Assembly: GCA_006969385.1 (NCBI GenBank) | Contig: CP030884.1 | Span: 5,326,249 to 5,390,248 of the forward strand | DNA length: 64,000 bases | Reading direction: 5' to 3' | From: Planctomycetaceae bacterium | Lineage (GTDB): Bacteria; Planctomycetota; Phycisphaerae; UBA1845; UTPLA1 | Shown here: piece after piece, positions 41,918 to 50,800 of the stretch | How the letters are laid out: each line of letters begins with the position of its first letter | How positions within the stretch are numbered: the first letter of the stretch is position 1 | Notes under the pieces: generated by a model | Told to the model about the DNA's origin: nothing | The model's database searches: none | What the model saw: the letters and a program-made list of their open reading frames with translations, nothing else | Position numbers and translations under genes: made by a program

Positions 41918-44707
41918 TTACAAGCCGATCGCCGAACTGATAGCCGGTGCGAATTTGACGACCAGGCCGGCAAACACAACCGAGACCATGCTCATCAACT
42001 TGATCAAAATGTTGAGTGACGGACCGGACGTATCCTTGAAAGGGTCGCCCACAGTATCGCCAACAACGCCGGCCTTGTGAGCATCCGAGCCCTTACCGCC
42101 GTGGTTGCCCACTTCGATCCACTTCTTGGCGTTATCCCAAGCACCCCCGGCGTTGGCCATGAAGATCGCGACGGCAAAACCGCTGGTCAGACCTCCGGCC
42201 AGCAAGCCCATAACACCGGGGACGCCGAATAGCAGGCCGACGCCAATGGGGATAAGAATGGCCAATAGCGACGGCATGATCATCTCACGCTGAGCGCCCT
42301 TGGTCGAAATCTGTACGCAGTTGGCGTAGTCGGGCAGCTTGCCGCCTTCAAAATCGACCTGACGTCGCGGCCAGTTTTCGCAATCCGCGGCTTCTTCGTC
42401 GGTCTTGCCCTGACTTTTAAGATAGCGCTTCATCTTGTCGAACTGATCGCGGCATTCGAGCATCATCGAGAACGCGGCGCGCCCCACTGCTTTCATGGTC
42501 AACGCACAGAACAGGAATGCCAGTAACACCCCGGCGAACATGCCGCACAACACACGCGGATTCATCAACGTTACGTCGTAGAACGTCATGTATTGCTTAA
42601 GCGAGGCTTTGTCGGTCGCCACCATTTCCAGCGTATGAATTTCGGAACCAACCGGAATCTTCGCGGTTTGTAGCCAAGCACTATCCTTGGTGCGCGCAGA
42701 CGCCGCCGACACATTCTTGATCTCGTCGCCGACATCGATTTTTTCGCCGCCAAAGCCAAACACTTTGTCGCCGACTTCGCCCTTGTTAAGGACCATAAAG
42801 GCACGGTAGTTATTTTCAATGTCTTCTTTGTCGACTTGCATTGCCGCTTTGCCGTGGCCTAGGTAATAGAGCTTGCCGATATCGGCCTGCTCTTTCATCG
42901 TGTCAACGATGAAAGAGCGCGCTTCGCGCACCTGGCCAACGCGGACTTCTTCGACGTAAGCAGCCAACAGCGCCAACGCGGTTAAGGCGGCCGAACCGAT
43001 GGCGAATCCCTTTCCGGTGGCGGCCGTCGTATTACCGGCGGCATCGAGAGCGTCAGTCCGCTCACGCACTTCGGGCTGCTGCTCGGACATTTCGGCATTA
43101 CCACCGGCATTGTCCGCGATGGGTCCGTAGGCGTCCGTTGCGAGCGTGATTCCCAACGTCGCAAGCATACCGACAGCAGCCAAACCGATGCCGTAAAGAC
43201 CGAGCATAAACTCGGTTCCGCCACCCGCCGCGCTAAACGCTGCCATAATTGCAACGATGATGATTGCCAGCGAAGCCCAAGTGGATTTCATACCCTCAGC
43301 CACACCTGCAATGATGACCGTTGCCGCACCTGTTTCAGCCTGAGCGGCAATATCCTTGGTGGGCTGAAAGTCGTAGCTGGTATAGATCTCGGTGAACTTT
43401 CCGATGGCGACACCTGCCGCCAAACCAATAATGACGGACAATGAAATTCCAAACCAGGAAATGCCGGGAATACCGCTGAGAACGGCCCAACACACGAGCA
43501 CGGCGGCGACGGCAATCATGAGCGAGGAGCCGTTAATGCCCTTCGCCAAGGCCTCCATAATGGCTTGCATGCTGGCACCCTTCTCCGTTTTGACGAAAGT
43601 GATACCCACCACCGACAACACGATACCAACGGCAGCTAATACCATGGGGACCATCAAGAACTTAAAGGCGGCAGCGTTTTCGGAAATCTCTGCCGCGCCA
43701 AAGGTTTTCTCATCATAGATGGAAGCGGCAGCCGCAACCCCGAGGGCCATCGTGGCGAGAATCGATCCACAATACGACTCATAAAGGTCGGCCCCCATAC
43801 CGGCGACGTCACCGACGTTGTCACCCACGTTGTCCGCAATGGCGGCCGGGTTGCGAGGATCGTCTTCCGGAATACCCGCTTCTACCTTACCAACGAGGTC
43901 AGCACCGACGTCGGCTGCCTTGGTATAGATACCGCCACCGACACGAGCAAACAGCGCCTGAGTCGACGCCCCCATGCCGAAGGTGAGCATCACCACGGTG
44001 ACCTCGTGCAGGGGCATGCCCACGATTCCGCGTAGGACGAAAAACCACAATGTGATATCTATCAGGCCGAAGCCAACCACGACCAAGCCCATAACGGCGC
44101 CGGCCTTAAATGCAACCCGCAGACCTTCGTTGAGACTGTCGCGAGCGCCCGCGGTCGTACGATGCGCGGCATACGTCGCGGTCTTCATTCCGAAGTAACC
44201 GCACAGACCACTGAAGAATCCACCGGTCAAGAATGCAAGAGGCACGATGGGGTGCTGAAGGTGGAAATATGCCATTACACCCAGGACAACGAACAACGCG
44301 GCGAACACCTTGATAACCACGGAGTATTGCTGCCACAAATATGCCATCGCACCTTCGCGAACGTAGCGGGCGATTTCCTGCATACGGTCATCGCCCTCAT
44401 CGGATGCGAGGACTTCACCGAAATACTCTTTGGCTTTGTAGAGAGCGAATCCAGCCGCCGCTAGCGCCAGCAACCACCAGAACCAAAGTAGGGTGCTAAC
44501 GGCTCCCTTGCCGTCACCGCTTGTATCAGCGACGGTTGAAGCGGTATCCGAAGCGCCCTCCGAATTTCCCTGCGCCCACGCCACGCCCGTACCGACGAGC
44601 AACACCATCAACGCCAGCATCAACAGCCGCGCCAATTTTCCGTTTTGTTTGAATAACCCTGCGTTCGTCACTCCGCTGTCTCCTCGTCTGGTCGTTCGGG
44701 GTGTCAT
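41918..44707 (-). CDS. hppA: membrane-bound ion-translocating pyrophosphatase with large insertion
   Basis: About 929 residues from the ATG at 44707 (typical length 660-780). Multi-pass membrane PPase with the signature catalytic loop DVGADLVGKVEAGIPEDDPRNPAAIADNVGDNVGD (seen in two overlapping parts), TDAYGPIADNAGG and GDTVGDPFKDTSGPSLN. The motif GNTTAATGKG has Ala where K+-independent enzymes have Lys, so K+-dependent H+ or Na+ pumping is predicted. After AAYVEEV there is an extra ~110-residue soluble stretch (to about residue 690) not present in common relatives. The N-terminus adds a Gly/Ser/Thr-rich segment. It recycles PPi and energises the membrane. It has its own terminator. Confidence 0.93.
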   Translation of the reverse strand: MTPRTTRRGDSGVTNAGLFKQNGKLARLLMLALMVLLVGTGVAWAQGNSEGASDTASTVADTSGDGKGAVSTLLWFWWLLALAAAGFALYKAKEYFGEVLASDEGDDRMQEIARYVREGAMAYLWQQYSVVIKVFAALFVVLGVMAYFHLQHPIVPLAFLTGGFFSGLCGYFGMKTATYAAHRTTAGARDSLNEGLRVAFKAGAVMGLVVVGFGLIDITLWFFVLRGIVGMPLHEVTVVMLTFGMGASTQALFARVGGGIYTKAADVGADLVGKVEAGIPEDDPRNPAAIADNVGDNVGDVAGMGADLYESYCGSILATMALGVAAAASIYDEKTFGAAEISENAAAFKFLMVPMVLAAVGIVLSVVGITFVKTEKGASMQAIMEALAKGINGSSLMIAVAAVLVCWAVLSGIPGISWFGISLSVIIGLAAGVAIGKFTEIYTSYDFQPTKDIAAQAETGAATVIIAGVAEGMKSTWASLAIIIVAIMAAFSAAGGGTEFMLGLYGIGLAAVGMLATLGITLATDAYGPIADNAGGNAEMSEQQPEVRERTDALDAAGNTTAATGKGFAIGSAALTALALLAAYVEEVRVGQVREARSFIVDTMKEQADIGKLYYLGHGKAAMQVDKEDIENNYRAFMVLNKGEVGDKVFGFGGEKIDVGDEIKNVSAASARTKDSAWLQTAKIPVGSEIHTLEMVATDKASLKQYMTFYDVTLMNPRVLCGMFAGVLLAFLFCALTMKAVGRAAFSMMLECRDQFDKMKRYLKSQGKTDEEAADCENWPRRQVDFEGGKLPDYANCVQISTKGAQREMIMPSLLAILIPIGVGLLFGVPGVMGLLAGGLTSGFAVAIFMANAGGAWDNAKKWIEVGNHGGKGSDAHKAGVVGDTVGDPFKDTSGPSLNILIKLMSMVSVVFAGLVVKFAPAISSAIGL

Positions 44708-45241
44708 TCGATCGTCCTGTTCGCGGCGCGCTGTCTTCTTCCACTTGCCCGCCGACTTTGTGATGAATTTCACGAACCCTTGCCGCGAAACATCAATCCA
44801 TTTTTATTTTGCATTCGCAACGAGCCCGAAAGCTCGCGCGCCGTTGAACTCTGTCGTTATGAAAACCGCGATTCGCGCCTGCGCCATGCTCGTTGCGAAA
44901 CCGCGCGCGACGGGCCACTCGCTTACCCGACGCAACTGAAGGTCGAATTTGGGCGAAATCGGCAAAAACCGCCGACGCATCCCAAGAGGCGGCACTATAT
45001 CGCACGTTGCACAGTTCCATCAAGATCATCTTCGGAGCAATCTCGGACGGGCTGAAGCTGCGGGATGCCGGAATCTGGACGACCGGATAGCGGCCTGATT
45101 GCGGCGCGAACTCCGCCGCGCTTGACCGCCGGAATCGGGCTCGGCTAGGCTCATCCGCTTGCAATCGGATGCTGAAACGGCGAAATTTGCCGTTTGCCGC
45201 CGTGCCATCGGCGCGATCGTCTGAATGGGGGCTCATTAGCT
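44708..45241. other. intergenic region between divergent hppA and amidohydrolase
   Basis: About 530 bases. The minus-strand frame at 44793-45236 has an unusual composition (Arg/Ala/Ser-rich, no hydrophobic core) and no start signal, so it is not called. Promoters for both neighbours should lie here; none stands out. Confidence 0.45.
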
Positions 45242-46159
45242 GTGATCATCGACTGCCACACGCATATTTGGAGCGACGTGAGCCAATTGGGCCCCGCCGC
45301 CGACCGCCCCGGTCGGGTACGACGGGGTATGGAGGGGGATAACGGCAAATGGCCGGGGGCATCTGCCGAGGCCCACCTGCGCAGCAGCGAGCCGGTCAGC
45401 CGGGCGTTCGTCTTTGGCTTTAAGAGCCGCCACGTCGGTGCGGATATTCCCAACGACCTGATTCGCGATTACGTACGCCAGCAACCCGAGAAGATGATCG
45501 GCGTCGCCGGCATCGACCCGACCAACCTTGACGAAGCGCTGGAAGATTTGGAAAAAGCCGCTGGCACTTATGGAATGAAGGGTATCACCGTTTCGCCCTC
45601 GGCCCAGGATTTTCACCCGGCCGACAGCCGCGCGATGCAGGTATTCTCCGAAGCGCACAAACGCAAGTTCCCGGTCTTTATTCATCAGGGTATTCGCTTT
45701 GCCGCCGCCAGCAAGATGGAGTTCGCGCGCCCCACGCATCTGGATGAGGTCGCCCGCGAGTTGCCGCAGTTAAAGATCGTCGTCGCACACATGGGCTTCC
45801 CGTGGATCGACGAGTGTATCGTCATGCTGGGTAAACACGAGAATGTGTACGCCGATATTAGCGGGCTGATTCATCGACCGTGGCATGCTTACAATGCGTT
45901 GCTTTCGGCCTATCAATACGGCGTGATGGATAAGCTGCTGTTTGGTAGCGACTTCCCCTTTACCCACGCAGCCAAGGCCATCGAATCGATTTATCGGTTG
46001 AATCAGTTGGTCACCGGCACCAATTTGCCCACGATTCCGCGTCAATACTTGGCCGGTATCGTCGAGCGCGACGCGTTGGAGCTGTTGGGACTCGAATCGA
46101 ACGGCCTCTCGCACGCCGAGCCGAGCAACGGCAACGCGATCCTTAGCGACGACGCATAA
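45242..46159 (+). CDS. amidohydrolase-2-type metal-dependent hydrolase
   Basis: 305 residues from a GTG at 45242, so that the protein begins VIIDCHTHIW, the usual opening of this family. TIM-barrel amidohydrolase motifs are the metal-binding DCHTHIW at the N-terminus, FIHQG (strand 5 His), KIVVAHMGFPW (strand 6 His) and LLFGSDFPFTH (strand 8 Asp). These give a one-metal site as in ACMSD/gamma-resorcylate decarboxylase and related lactone hydrolases. The substrate is unknown. The longer frame from 45194 has a basic, non-homologous extension. It stands alone on the plus strand, followed 18 bases later by a lipoprotein frame. Confidence 0.85.
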   Translation: MIIDCHTHIWSDVSQLGPAADRPGRVRRGMEGDNGKWPGASAEAHLRSSEPVSRAFVFGFKSRHVGADIPNDLIRDYVRQQPEKMIGVAGIDPTNLDEALEDLEKAAGTYGMKGITVSPSAQDFHPADSRAMQVFSEAHKRKFPVFIHQGIRFAAASKMEFARPTHLDEVARELPQLKIVVAHMGFPWIDECIVMLGKHENVYADISGLIHRPWHAYNALLSAYQYGVMDKLLFGSDFPFTHAAKAIESIYRLNQLVTGTNLPTIPRQYLAGIVERDALELLGLESNGLSHAEPSNGNAILSDDA

Positions 46160-46177
46160 CGGCGTTAAACTGCTCGC

Positions 46178-47122
46178 ATGAAATCAACCGTGTTTAGCGC
46201 CAGGTGGTCAGACAATCGTAGGGTGGGTTGTACTCAACCCACCGCAATTCGCGCAGGTGTCACTACCCTTGAGCCGGGTGCCCCTGCCCTTCCAGGGCTG
46301 GGGGACCATCGCCCCATCGCCCGCTTCGCAACCTACATAATCCTTCTCACCACAATCTGCCTCATAACCGTCGGCTGCGAGAAACCCACTACCCAAATCG
46401 AAATCGTCTCGTTCGAACAAGAGCGTCTCGGTGCCGAACAATTCGTCGAATCGTTCCCTGACGGCAGCTACACGCGCGACGCGTATCAAAACGTCAACAT
46501 CACGTTTGAAATTCCACCGACGCTCGTCACCGTCGAGCGCCCTGCTACGCCTATCGAACTGGCGGATATGAAGCGCGCCACCGAATCAGACAACAGCGAC
46601 GAGACCGTAACCGCCGGTGACGTCGTCATTCGCGCCAATACCGGCACCGATACCGAAAGCGCTGCCGATACCGACGAGACGGTTGGCCCAAGCGCCGCGA
46701 CCGACAACAACGATAGCGACAGCGGCACTGCCGACGACGACATCCCGATGGTCGAAGAGCAGGTTTATATCGCTCAACTGTTGCACATCGAAATGCTATG
46801 GCAACCGCGCCCCGGAAAGACGTACGCCGAACGCACGCAAACCGACGCGGGCATCACCTATTGCCTACAACGCGGTGGCGACCGGGCACGCTATGAAGGC
46901 GCGGGGTTCGTTTATTTTACGCTCGAAGATGACGGTCGCACCATTGTCGGGGAAATCGAATCGGCCACGCTTTACCCCGCCGGCGCCACCGACGAATCCG
47001 TCGCCGTGCTCGGCCCCTGCCGCATTCGCGGGCCGTTCGTCGCCACCCTCAGCGCCAACGGCGTGATGAGCGTGAAGCGGCGGATACGTAGTGAGTTCGC
47101 GGGGTTGGATGAGGGACGGTGA
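46178..47122 (+). CDS. lipoprotein of unknown function with repeat-derived N-terminal extension
   Basis: Up to 314 residues. A lipoprotein signal (FATYIILLTTICLITVGC) sits unusually far in, near residues 50-67. The preceding codons run through two hairpin repeats (46222-46243 and 46276-46306). No ATG, GTG or TTG lies between the repeats and the signal in this frame, so either the long leader is translated or a rare start is used. The mature protein has an acidic, Thr/Asp/Ser-rich segment (about residues 135-190) and two Cys in the C-terminal part. No known domain was recognised. A strong terminator follows at 47200. Confidence 0.55.
   Translation: MKSTVFSARWSDNRRVGCTQPTAIRAGVTTLEPGAPALPGLGDHRPIARFATYIILLTTICLITVGCEKPTTQIEIVSFEQERLGAEQFVESFPDGSYTRDAYQNVNITFEIPPTLVTVERPATPIELADMKRATESDNSDETVTAGDVVIRANTGTDTESAADTDETVGPSAATDNNDSDSGTADDDIPMVEEQVYIAQLLHIEMLWQPRPGKTYAERTQTDAGITYCLQRGGDRARYEGAGFVYFTLEDDGRTIVGEIESATLYPAGATDESVAVLGPCRIRGPFVATLSANGVMSVKRRIRSEFAGLDEGR
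46222..46243. repeat. GGTGGGTTG hairpin repeat
   Basis: GGTGGGTTG-TACT-CAACCCACC, a perfect 9-bp stem with a 4-base loop. GTAGGGTGGGTT-type elements are widespread dispersed repeats in bacteria. This one sits inside the N-terminal part of an open frame. Confidence 0.55.
46276..46306. repeat. GGGTGCCCCTGCCC hairpin, copy 2
   Basis: GGGTGCCCCTGCCC then TTCCAGGGCTGGGGGAC, nearly identical to 28511-28541. It overlaps the N-terminal open frame of the downstream lipoprotein. Confidence 0.55.
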
Positions 47123-47199
47123 GCAACGTTGCGAAAGTTATAAACGTTATACTGGTCCGGTGGGTGGACAACTCGTAGGGTTGGGTGAACAACTCGTAA

Positions 47200-47223
47200 G
47201 GTCCGCACCGCGGACCATTTTTT
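47200..47223 (+). terminator. rho-independent terminator
   Basis: GGTCCGC-ACC-GCGGACC followed by ATTTTTT on the plus strand, ~77 bases after the lipoprotein stop. The preceding bases contain the short direct repeat ACAACTCGTA twice (47169 and 47189 regions). Confidence 0.85.
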
Positions 47224-47277
47224 GAACACGACACTGATGCCGCGTCGTCCGATCTGAGCGGATCGGTCGAGTCGAAT

Positions 47278-47402
47278 GGGTATCCTGAGTCGGTACTCCG
47301 ACTTGGGGAATTCGATTATACGACAGTGATGCAAACGTAAATTTCACGCTGAATCAGTATCCCATTCGCGACCCTACGTTGGAGTACCAATATGGGGCAC
47401 CC
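47278..47402. repeat. 125-bp hairpin-ended element, copy A
   Basis: The left arm contains GAGTCGG-TACT-CCGACTT and the right arm GTTGG-AGTA-CCAA, each a hairpin. The outer ends GGGT... and ...GGGGCACCC are inverted relative to each other. Its core is the most diverged of the four copies (A-D at 47278, 47918, 49469 and 52014). It follows the terminator at 47200. Confidence 0.7.
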
Positions 47403-47472
47403 AGCTAATGACTATTAGAATCATTATTTTGAAAGCAGAGAAATAGAATCGAAGTAAAATTCAAAAGGGAGA

Positions 47473-47877
47473 ATGATGAGGTGTTTTATGTCTTCGAATC
47501 AAACCTTGATCACTTCCATCTGGGCCGGTGGCCTATTCTCCTTTCTCCTGGCTGCCACGTTTCTGCTATTTCTTGGAGTCGATGCGCCACAATCAGCTGT
47601 GGGGGCCGTATTCCGGATGGCGGTCGTTTATGCATTGGCGATTTCACCTCTAGTGATATTCGCAATGACCAAGCAAAGTGCGACGTTCCGCTGGACCGTA
47701 GGATTGACAGCGCCGACCCTGCTGATACTGGCATATCTCATCAACAGTTTTGGCAATCAGCTAAGCACTGGAGTTGCCCGTTTGTTCTTGGCGTTGCTGA
47801 TTGTGTTCATCTGCTGCGTTTGTTTGCAAGCGGTCGAAACCATGCGACTAAAGAGTGCGGATGGCACAAATCGGTAG
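47473..47877 (+). CDS. small four-helix membrane protein
   Basis: 134 residues with AAAGGGAGA just upstream of the ATG; an in-frame Met at residue 6 is an alternative. Four hydrophobic segments: SIWAGGLFSFLLAATFLLFLGV, AVVYALAISPLVIFAM, TVGLTAPTLLILAYLI and LFLALLIVFICCVCLQ. There are no charged residues within the helices and no known motif. It is flanked on both sides by copies of the 125-bp element (A upstream, B downstream). Codon use and lower GC than neighbours suggest it may be a recent arrival. Function unknown. Confidence 0.6.
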   Translation: MMRCFMSSNQTLITSIWAGGLFSFLLAATFLLFLGVDAPQSAVGAVFRMAVVYALAISPLVIFAMTKQSATFRWTVGLTAPTLLILAYLINSFGNQLSTGVARLFLALLIVFICCVCLQAVETMRLKSADGTNR

Positions 47878-47917
47878 TACGAAATGCAGGATTCGATTAT
47901 TCAGCACCAGTCTTAGC

Positions 47918-48042
47918 GGGTGGCCCAAGTCGCTACTCCGACGTGGGGAATTCGAATGTTCGATACTTGACGCGACAGTTGGTTCAAGCGAGTGCGCAAA
48001 CCGTTTCGTGACCCCACGTTGCAGTACCACCATGAGGCCCCC
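47918..48042. repeat. 125-bp hairpin-ended element, copy B
   Basis: Left end GGGTGGCCCAAGTCGC with hairpin to CGACGTGGGG. Right end CCCCACGTTGCAGTACCACC then ATGAGGCCCCC. It starts 41 bases after the membrane-protein stop codon. Same length as copies A and C. Confidence 0.7.
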
Positions 48043-48249
48043 GCTACCCACCTGCACCTTTAGCCCCCAAACACCGACTTTCACAGCCGTGTGCTGAACG
48101 TTCTTCCTATCTAAAAAATTTATCCAAATTTTCGCGGCAGACCAGCGAAGTTGGGGGGTACTAACCGTAAACCAGCCTCCAATTGAAATATTCCCTGCGC
48201 GGGATACAGGCTGGACTGCATCAATACCCATACACAGAAGGAGAAAAAG

Positions 48250-49455
48250 ATGCGACGGATCCGAATATTGAGCGTTGTTTCCCTGGCGGCGTGTTGCCTC
48301 GCGATGGAATGCCCCACCGACGGCACCGGCGGCCTGCCCATCGGCGGCGCTGTCGGCGGTAGCGACCGCGACTTTGCCGCCATGCCGCGCTTGTTTGTCA
48401 CGACCGATCGCTCGACCGTCGCGGCGTACGACATGCCCACGACGATCGACGGCGCCGTCGCGGCAGATGAAACGCTGGACGTCGACGCAACCAACATCTC
48501 GCGCGTTTTGGAAGGTGTCGCCGTCAATGGCATTGGCAACTTGATCGTCCTGTGGAAGGAAGCGCCACCCGTCAACAGCAGCGAGATTCGGGTCTTTTCC
48601 GATGCCGGTGCCGTCGACGGTCAGCAAACGCCCGTGCGCGTGGTGGCCGGCAGCGCCACGCGGCTGGACCGCAGCGATGTGCTCGGTGTGGACATTGCAC
48701 TCGATAAGACGCGCGACATCTTGTACGTGTCGCAGGATGGTGATCCCGACGATTACGATTCGGTCGATAGCCGCGACGACCTACGCGAGGTTCTGATCTT
48801 TGCGAATACGTCACAGGCCAGCTTCAACGGTAACATCGCCCCCACCGGCGTCGTAAGGTTAGGCGAACTTGGCACCGCCAGCCCCATCGCCATCGATTCC
48901 GAGCGCGACATTCTTTACGTCCTCAACTCACGAGCAGAAAGAGATGATGCACCTGCCGACGCGCGTGAAATTCTCGTATTTGAAAACGCCAGCACTCTGG
49001 ACGGTATGCCGACGCCGGATCGGGTCATTTCGACATTGGATTTCGGAACGAACCTGTTTACGGGCAACACCAGAGGCAGCGGCCCCATCTCGCTTTACGT
49101 CGATGCATCTAACGACACCTTGTACGCCCTCACCCCCACCACCCGCACATTCATCTTGCCCGATGTTTCCACGCTCGATGGCGAGATCGGTACGGTTCAA
49201 AGCATGACGTTGATGGTGCCCGAGTCGACCGGGGGGTTTGATAACTACGACCCGAAAGATGTACACGTTGATGCGCAAGGCACGGGATATTTTCTCGGCA
49301 GCCCGGTGCAAGGAAACAACGACGACCCGCAGCTATCCAGCATATTGATCGTCGATAACGTTGCCACCGCCAGCGGATCGACAATGCCGGATCGCGCGCT
49401 GGATTTGGATCTTGGCGAATTCGCGAATGCGGAGGCGCTAACGATCGCGGACTAA
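48250..49455 (+). CDS. exported beta-propeller-like protein
   Basis: 401 residues with a strong ribosome binding site (AGAAGGAG). The N-terminus is a lipoprotein-type signal (ILSVVSLAACC; the exact lipobox is ambiguous). The mature part has repeated units with pattern G(V/I)A(V/L)D..RDILYV..: VLGVDIALDKTRDILYVSQ, SPIAIDSERDILYVLNSR and SLYVDASNDTLYALTPT, alternating with IRVFSDAGAVDGQQTPVRVV, ILVFENASTLDGMPTPDRVI and ILIVDNVATASGSTMPDRAL. This looks like a six- to seven-blade propeller of the NHL/YVTN type. It is probably a cell-surface or periplasmic binding protein. Copy C of the 125-bp element starts 13 bases after its stop. Confidence 0.72.
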   Translation: MRRIRILSVVSLAACCLAMECPTDGTGGLPIGGAVGGSDRDFAAMPRLFVTTDRSTVAAYDMPTTIDGAVAADETLDVDATNISRVLEGVAVNGIGNLIVLWKEAPPVNSSEIRVFSDAGAVDGQQTPVRVVAGSATRLDRSDVLGVDIALDKTRDILYVSQDGDPDDYDSVDSRDDLREVLIFANTSQASFNGNIAPTGVVRLGELGTASPIAIDSERDILYVLNSRAERDDAPADAREILVFENASTLDGMPTPDRVISTLDFGTNLFTGNTRGSGPISLYVDASNDTLYALTPTTRTFILPDVSTLDGEIGTVQSMTLMVPESTGGFDNYDPKDVHVDAQGTGYFLGSPVQGNNDDPQLSSILIVDNVATASGSTMPDRALDLDLGEFANAEALTIAD

Positions 49456-49468
49456 GTCGATCGTCGTC

Positions 49469-49593
49469 GGGTGGCCCAAGTCGGTACTCCGACTCGGGGA
49501 ATTCGAATATTCGATAGATGAGGCGACAGTTGTTACACGCGAGCGCGCAAACCGAATCGCGCTCCCAAGTTGGAGTACCAACATGGGGCACCC
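49469..49593. repeat. 125-bp hairpin-ended element, copy C
   Basis: The clearest copy. The left arm GGGTGGCCCAAGTCGG-TACT-CCGACTCGGGG and right arm CCCAAGTTGG-AGTA-CCAACATGGGGCACCC are inverted repeats of each other, and each is itself a hairpin. It starts 13 bases after the propeller gene. Confidence 0.75.
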
Positions 49594-49622
49594 GCGTCGC
49601 GTCATGTTTATAAGACGCCACC

Positions 49623-49640
49623 GTGCCACTGTTCTGCGAA
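49623..49640. repeat. isolated IS-end-like sequence
   Basis: GTGCCACTGTTCTGCGAA matches the outer 18 bases of the IS terminal inverted repeat with one difference (C for T). It lies 123 bases upstream of IS copy 1 with no transposase next to it. Possible remnant of an earlier insertion. Confidence 0.45.
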
Positions 49641-49745
49641 CATTGCCCACCAGCAACCATCGGCGACCTCGGTGATTCGGAATCTGGTTAGGAATTTCAA
49701 TTGATGGTTACCGCACGCGCGAAGAGCTGGGCGGTTTCCCTCGCC

Positions 49746-50752
49746 GTGCACTGTTCATAGAATGCTCTGTAGAAACCCTTCAAGTCGTGACGGCGGGTCT
49801 GCCGTTATTTTTGTATGTCAACCAAACGCAGCATGACGCGGTCACCGAATGCGTTGGCCAGGATGGCCGTGAAGATGTCGAAACAGTCCTTGCCGGCTTA
49901 CTCCGGTAAGTTCTCCCGTCGGGATTTCACGCAGCATCAGTTATTCTCGATGTTGGCGCTGAAGCTGTTTTTCAAGACCGACTATCGCGGTATCGTGGAG
50001 ATTTTGCGAGATTCATCTGATTTACGGCGCATTCTGAAGATCGAACGAGTGCCGCATTACACGACATTGCAGAAGGCACACGCGCGCTTTTTAAAAAAGC
50101 AGCACTCGAAGAATTTCTCGTTGCCGTCGCCGATCTCGCTCGACGTGTAGACCTCATTCAAGAAAAGAATGACGCGTCCATTGATGCGACCGGTATGGAA
50201 AGTCATCATGTAAGTCGTCACTTCCTCGAACGCGCCGGCCGCATGACCTGTTACCGGCGATATCCGAAGTGGACGATGGTCGCGCATCACGAATCGTATT
50301 TGTTATTCGGCATGCATTTGCGCTACGGACCGTGTCAGGATTCGCCCAGCTTCGTTCCCGCCGTCACGCAAGCCGCACGTCATCTACCGATCGATCGCTT
50401 GTTCGCCGACGGCGCGTACGATGTCGAAGCGCATCATCGGTACAGTCGCGAACAACTCGGGATTCGTTCGACGATTATTCCGATCAATCCGCGTCGCCCG
50501 CATCAACAAGAGCCCAAGACAAAGTATCGCGCACAATTGCACCGCCGATTTCCGCGTAGGCTTTACGGCAGCCGCTGGCATGTGGAGGCGGCGATATCGC
50601 AACACAAGCGCAAACTCGGGTCGGCTCTGTCGGCCACCAGCGAACCGGGCCGCGAATCGGAATGCATCTTGCGACACATCGTCCACAATCTGATGATTCT
50701 CTTATTGTCAACAAGAAAGGGTTTCTACAGAGCATTCATAGAACAGTGGCAC
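49746..50752 (+). mobile_element. insertion sequence copy 1 (YREK-type DDE transposase)
   Basis: About 1007 bp, internally the same as copy 2 (52995-54002) as far as can be read. The right end is the reverse complement of GTGCCACTGTTCTATGAATG followed by CTCTGTAGAAACCC. The left end of this copy is altered (GTGCACTGTTCATAG...), lacking one C and differing at a few bases. The terminal inverted repeats are ~34 bp. No clear target duplication is visible. The transposase has the IS4-family YREK signature. The right end is closely followed by the hairpin at 50801. Confidence 0.85.
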
Positions 50753-50776
50753 ACGACGCTCCGCACTGCTCATTGA
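49815..50776 (+). CDS. IS transposase, probably made by -1 frameshifting (copy 1)
   Basis: The first frame starts at 49815 and alone would stop at 50150. At 50093-50099 the sequence A-AAA-AAG is in the right phase for -1 slippage. After it the new frame reads AALEEFLVAVADLARR and continues to 50776, for ~320 residues in total. Catalytic motifs appear in the shifted part: SIDATGMES (first Asp), LFADGAYDVEAH (second Asp), and YGSRWHVEAAISQHK, which is Y-(2)-R-(3)-E-(6)-K with the catalytic Glu. The N-terminal frame holds the helical DNA-binding part. The stop codon lies outside the IS right end (50752), giving a tail from flanking DNA. Both copies share the shift, so it is unlikely to be decay. 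Confidence 0.8.
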
Positions 50777-50800
50777 ACAAGGACACACGCTTCAATATGT

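Noticed and set aside
44793..45236. 147-codon minus-strand frame upstream of hppA
   Set aside because: Arg/Ser/Ala-rich without hydrophobic core or start signal; lies over the promoter region of two divergent genes.
49815..50150. Reading the split transposase as a decayed pseudogene
   Set aside because: Both copies have the same break at an in-phase A-AAA-AAG site and otherwise complete catalytic motifs, which fits programmed frameshifting better than decay.
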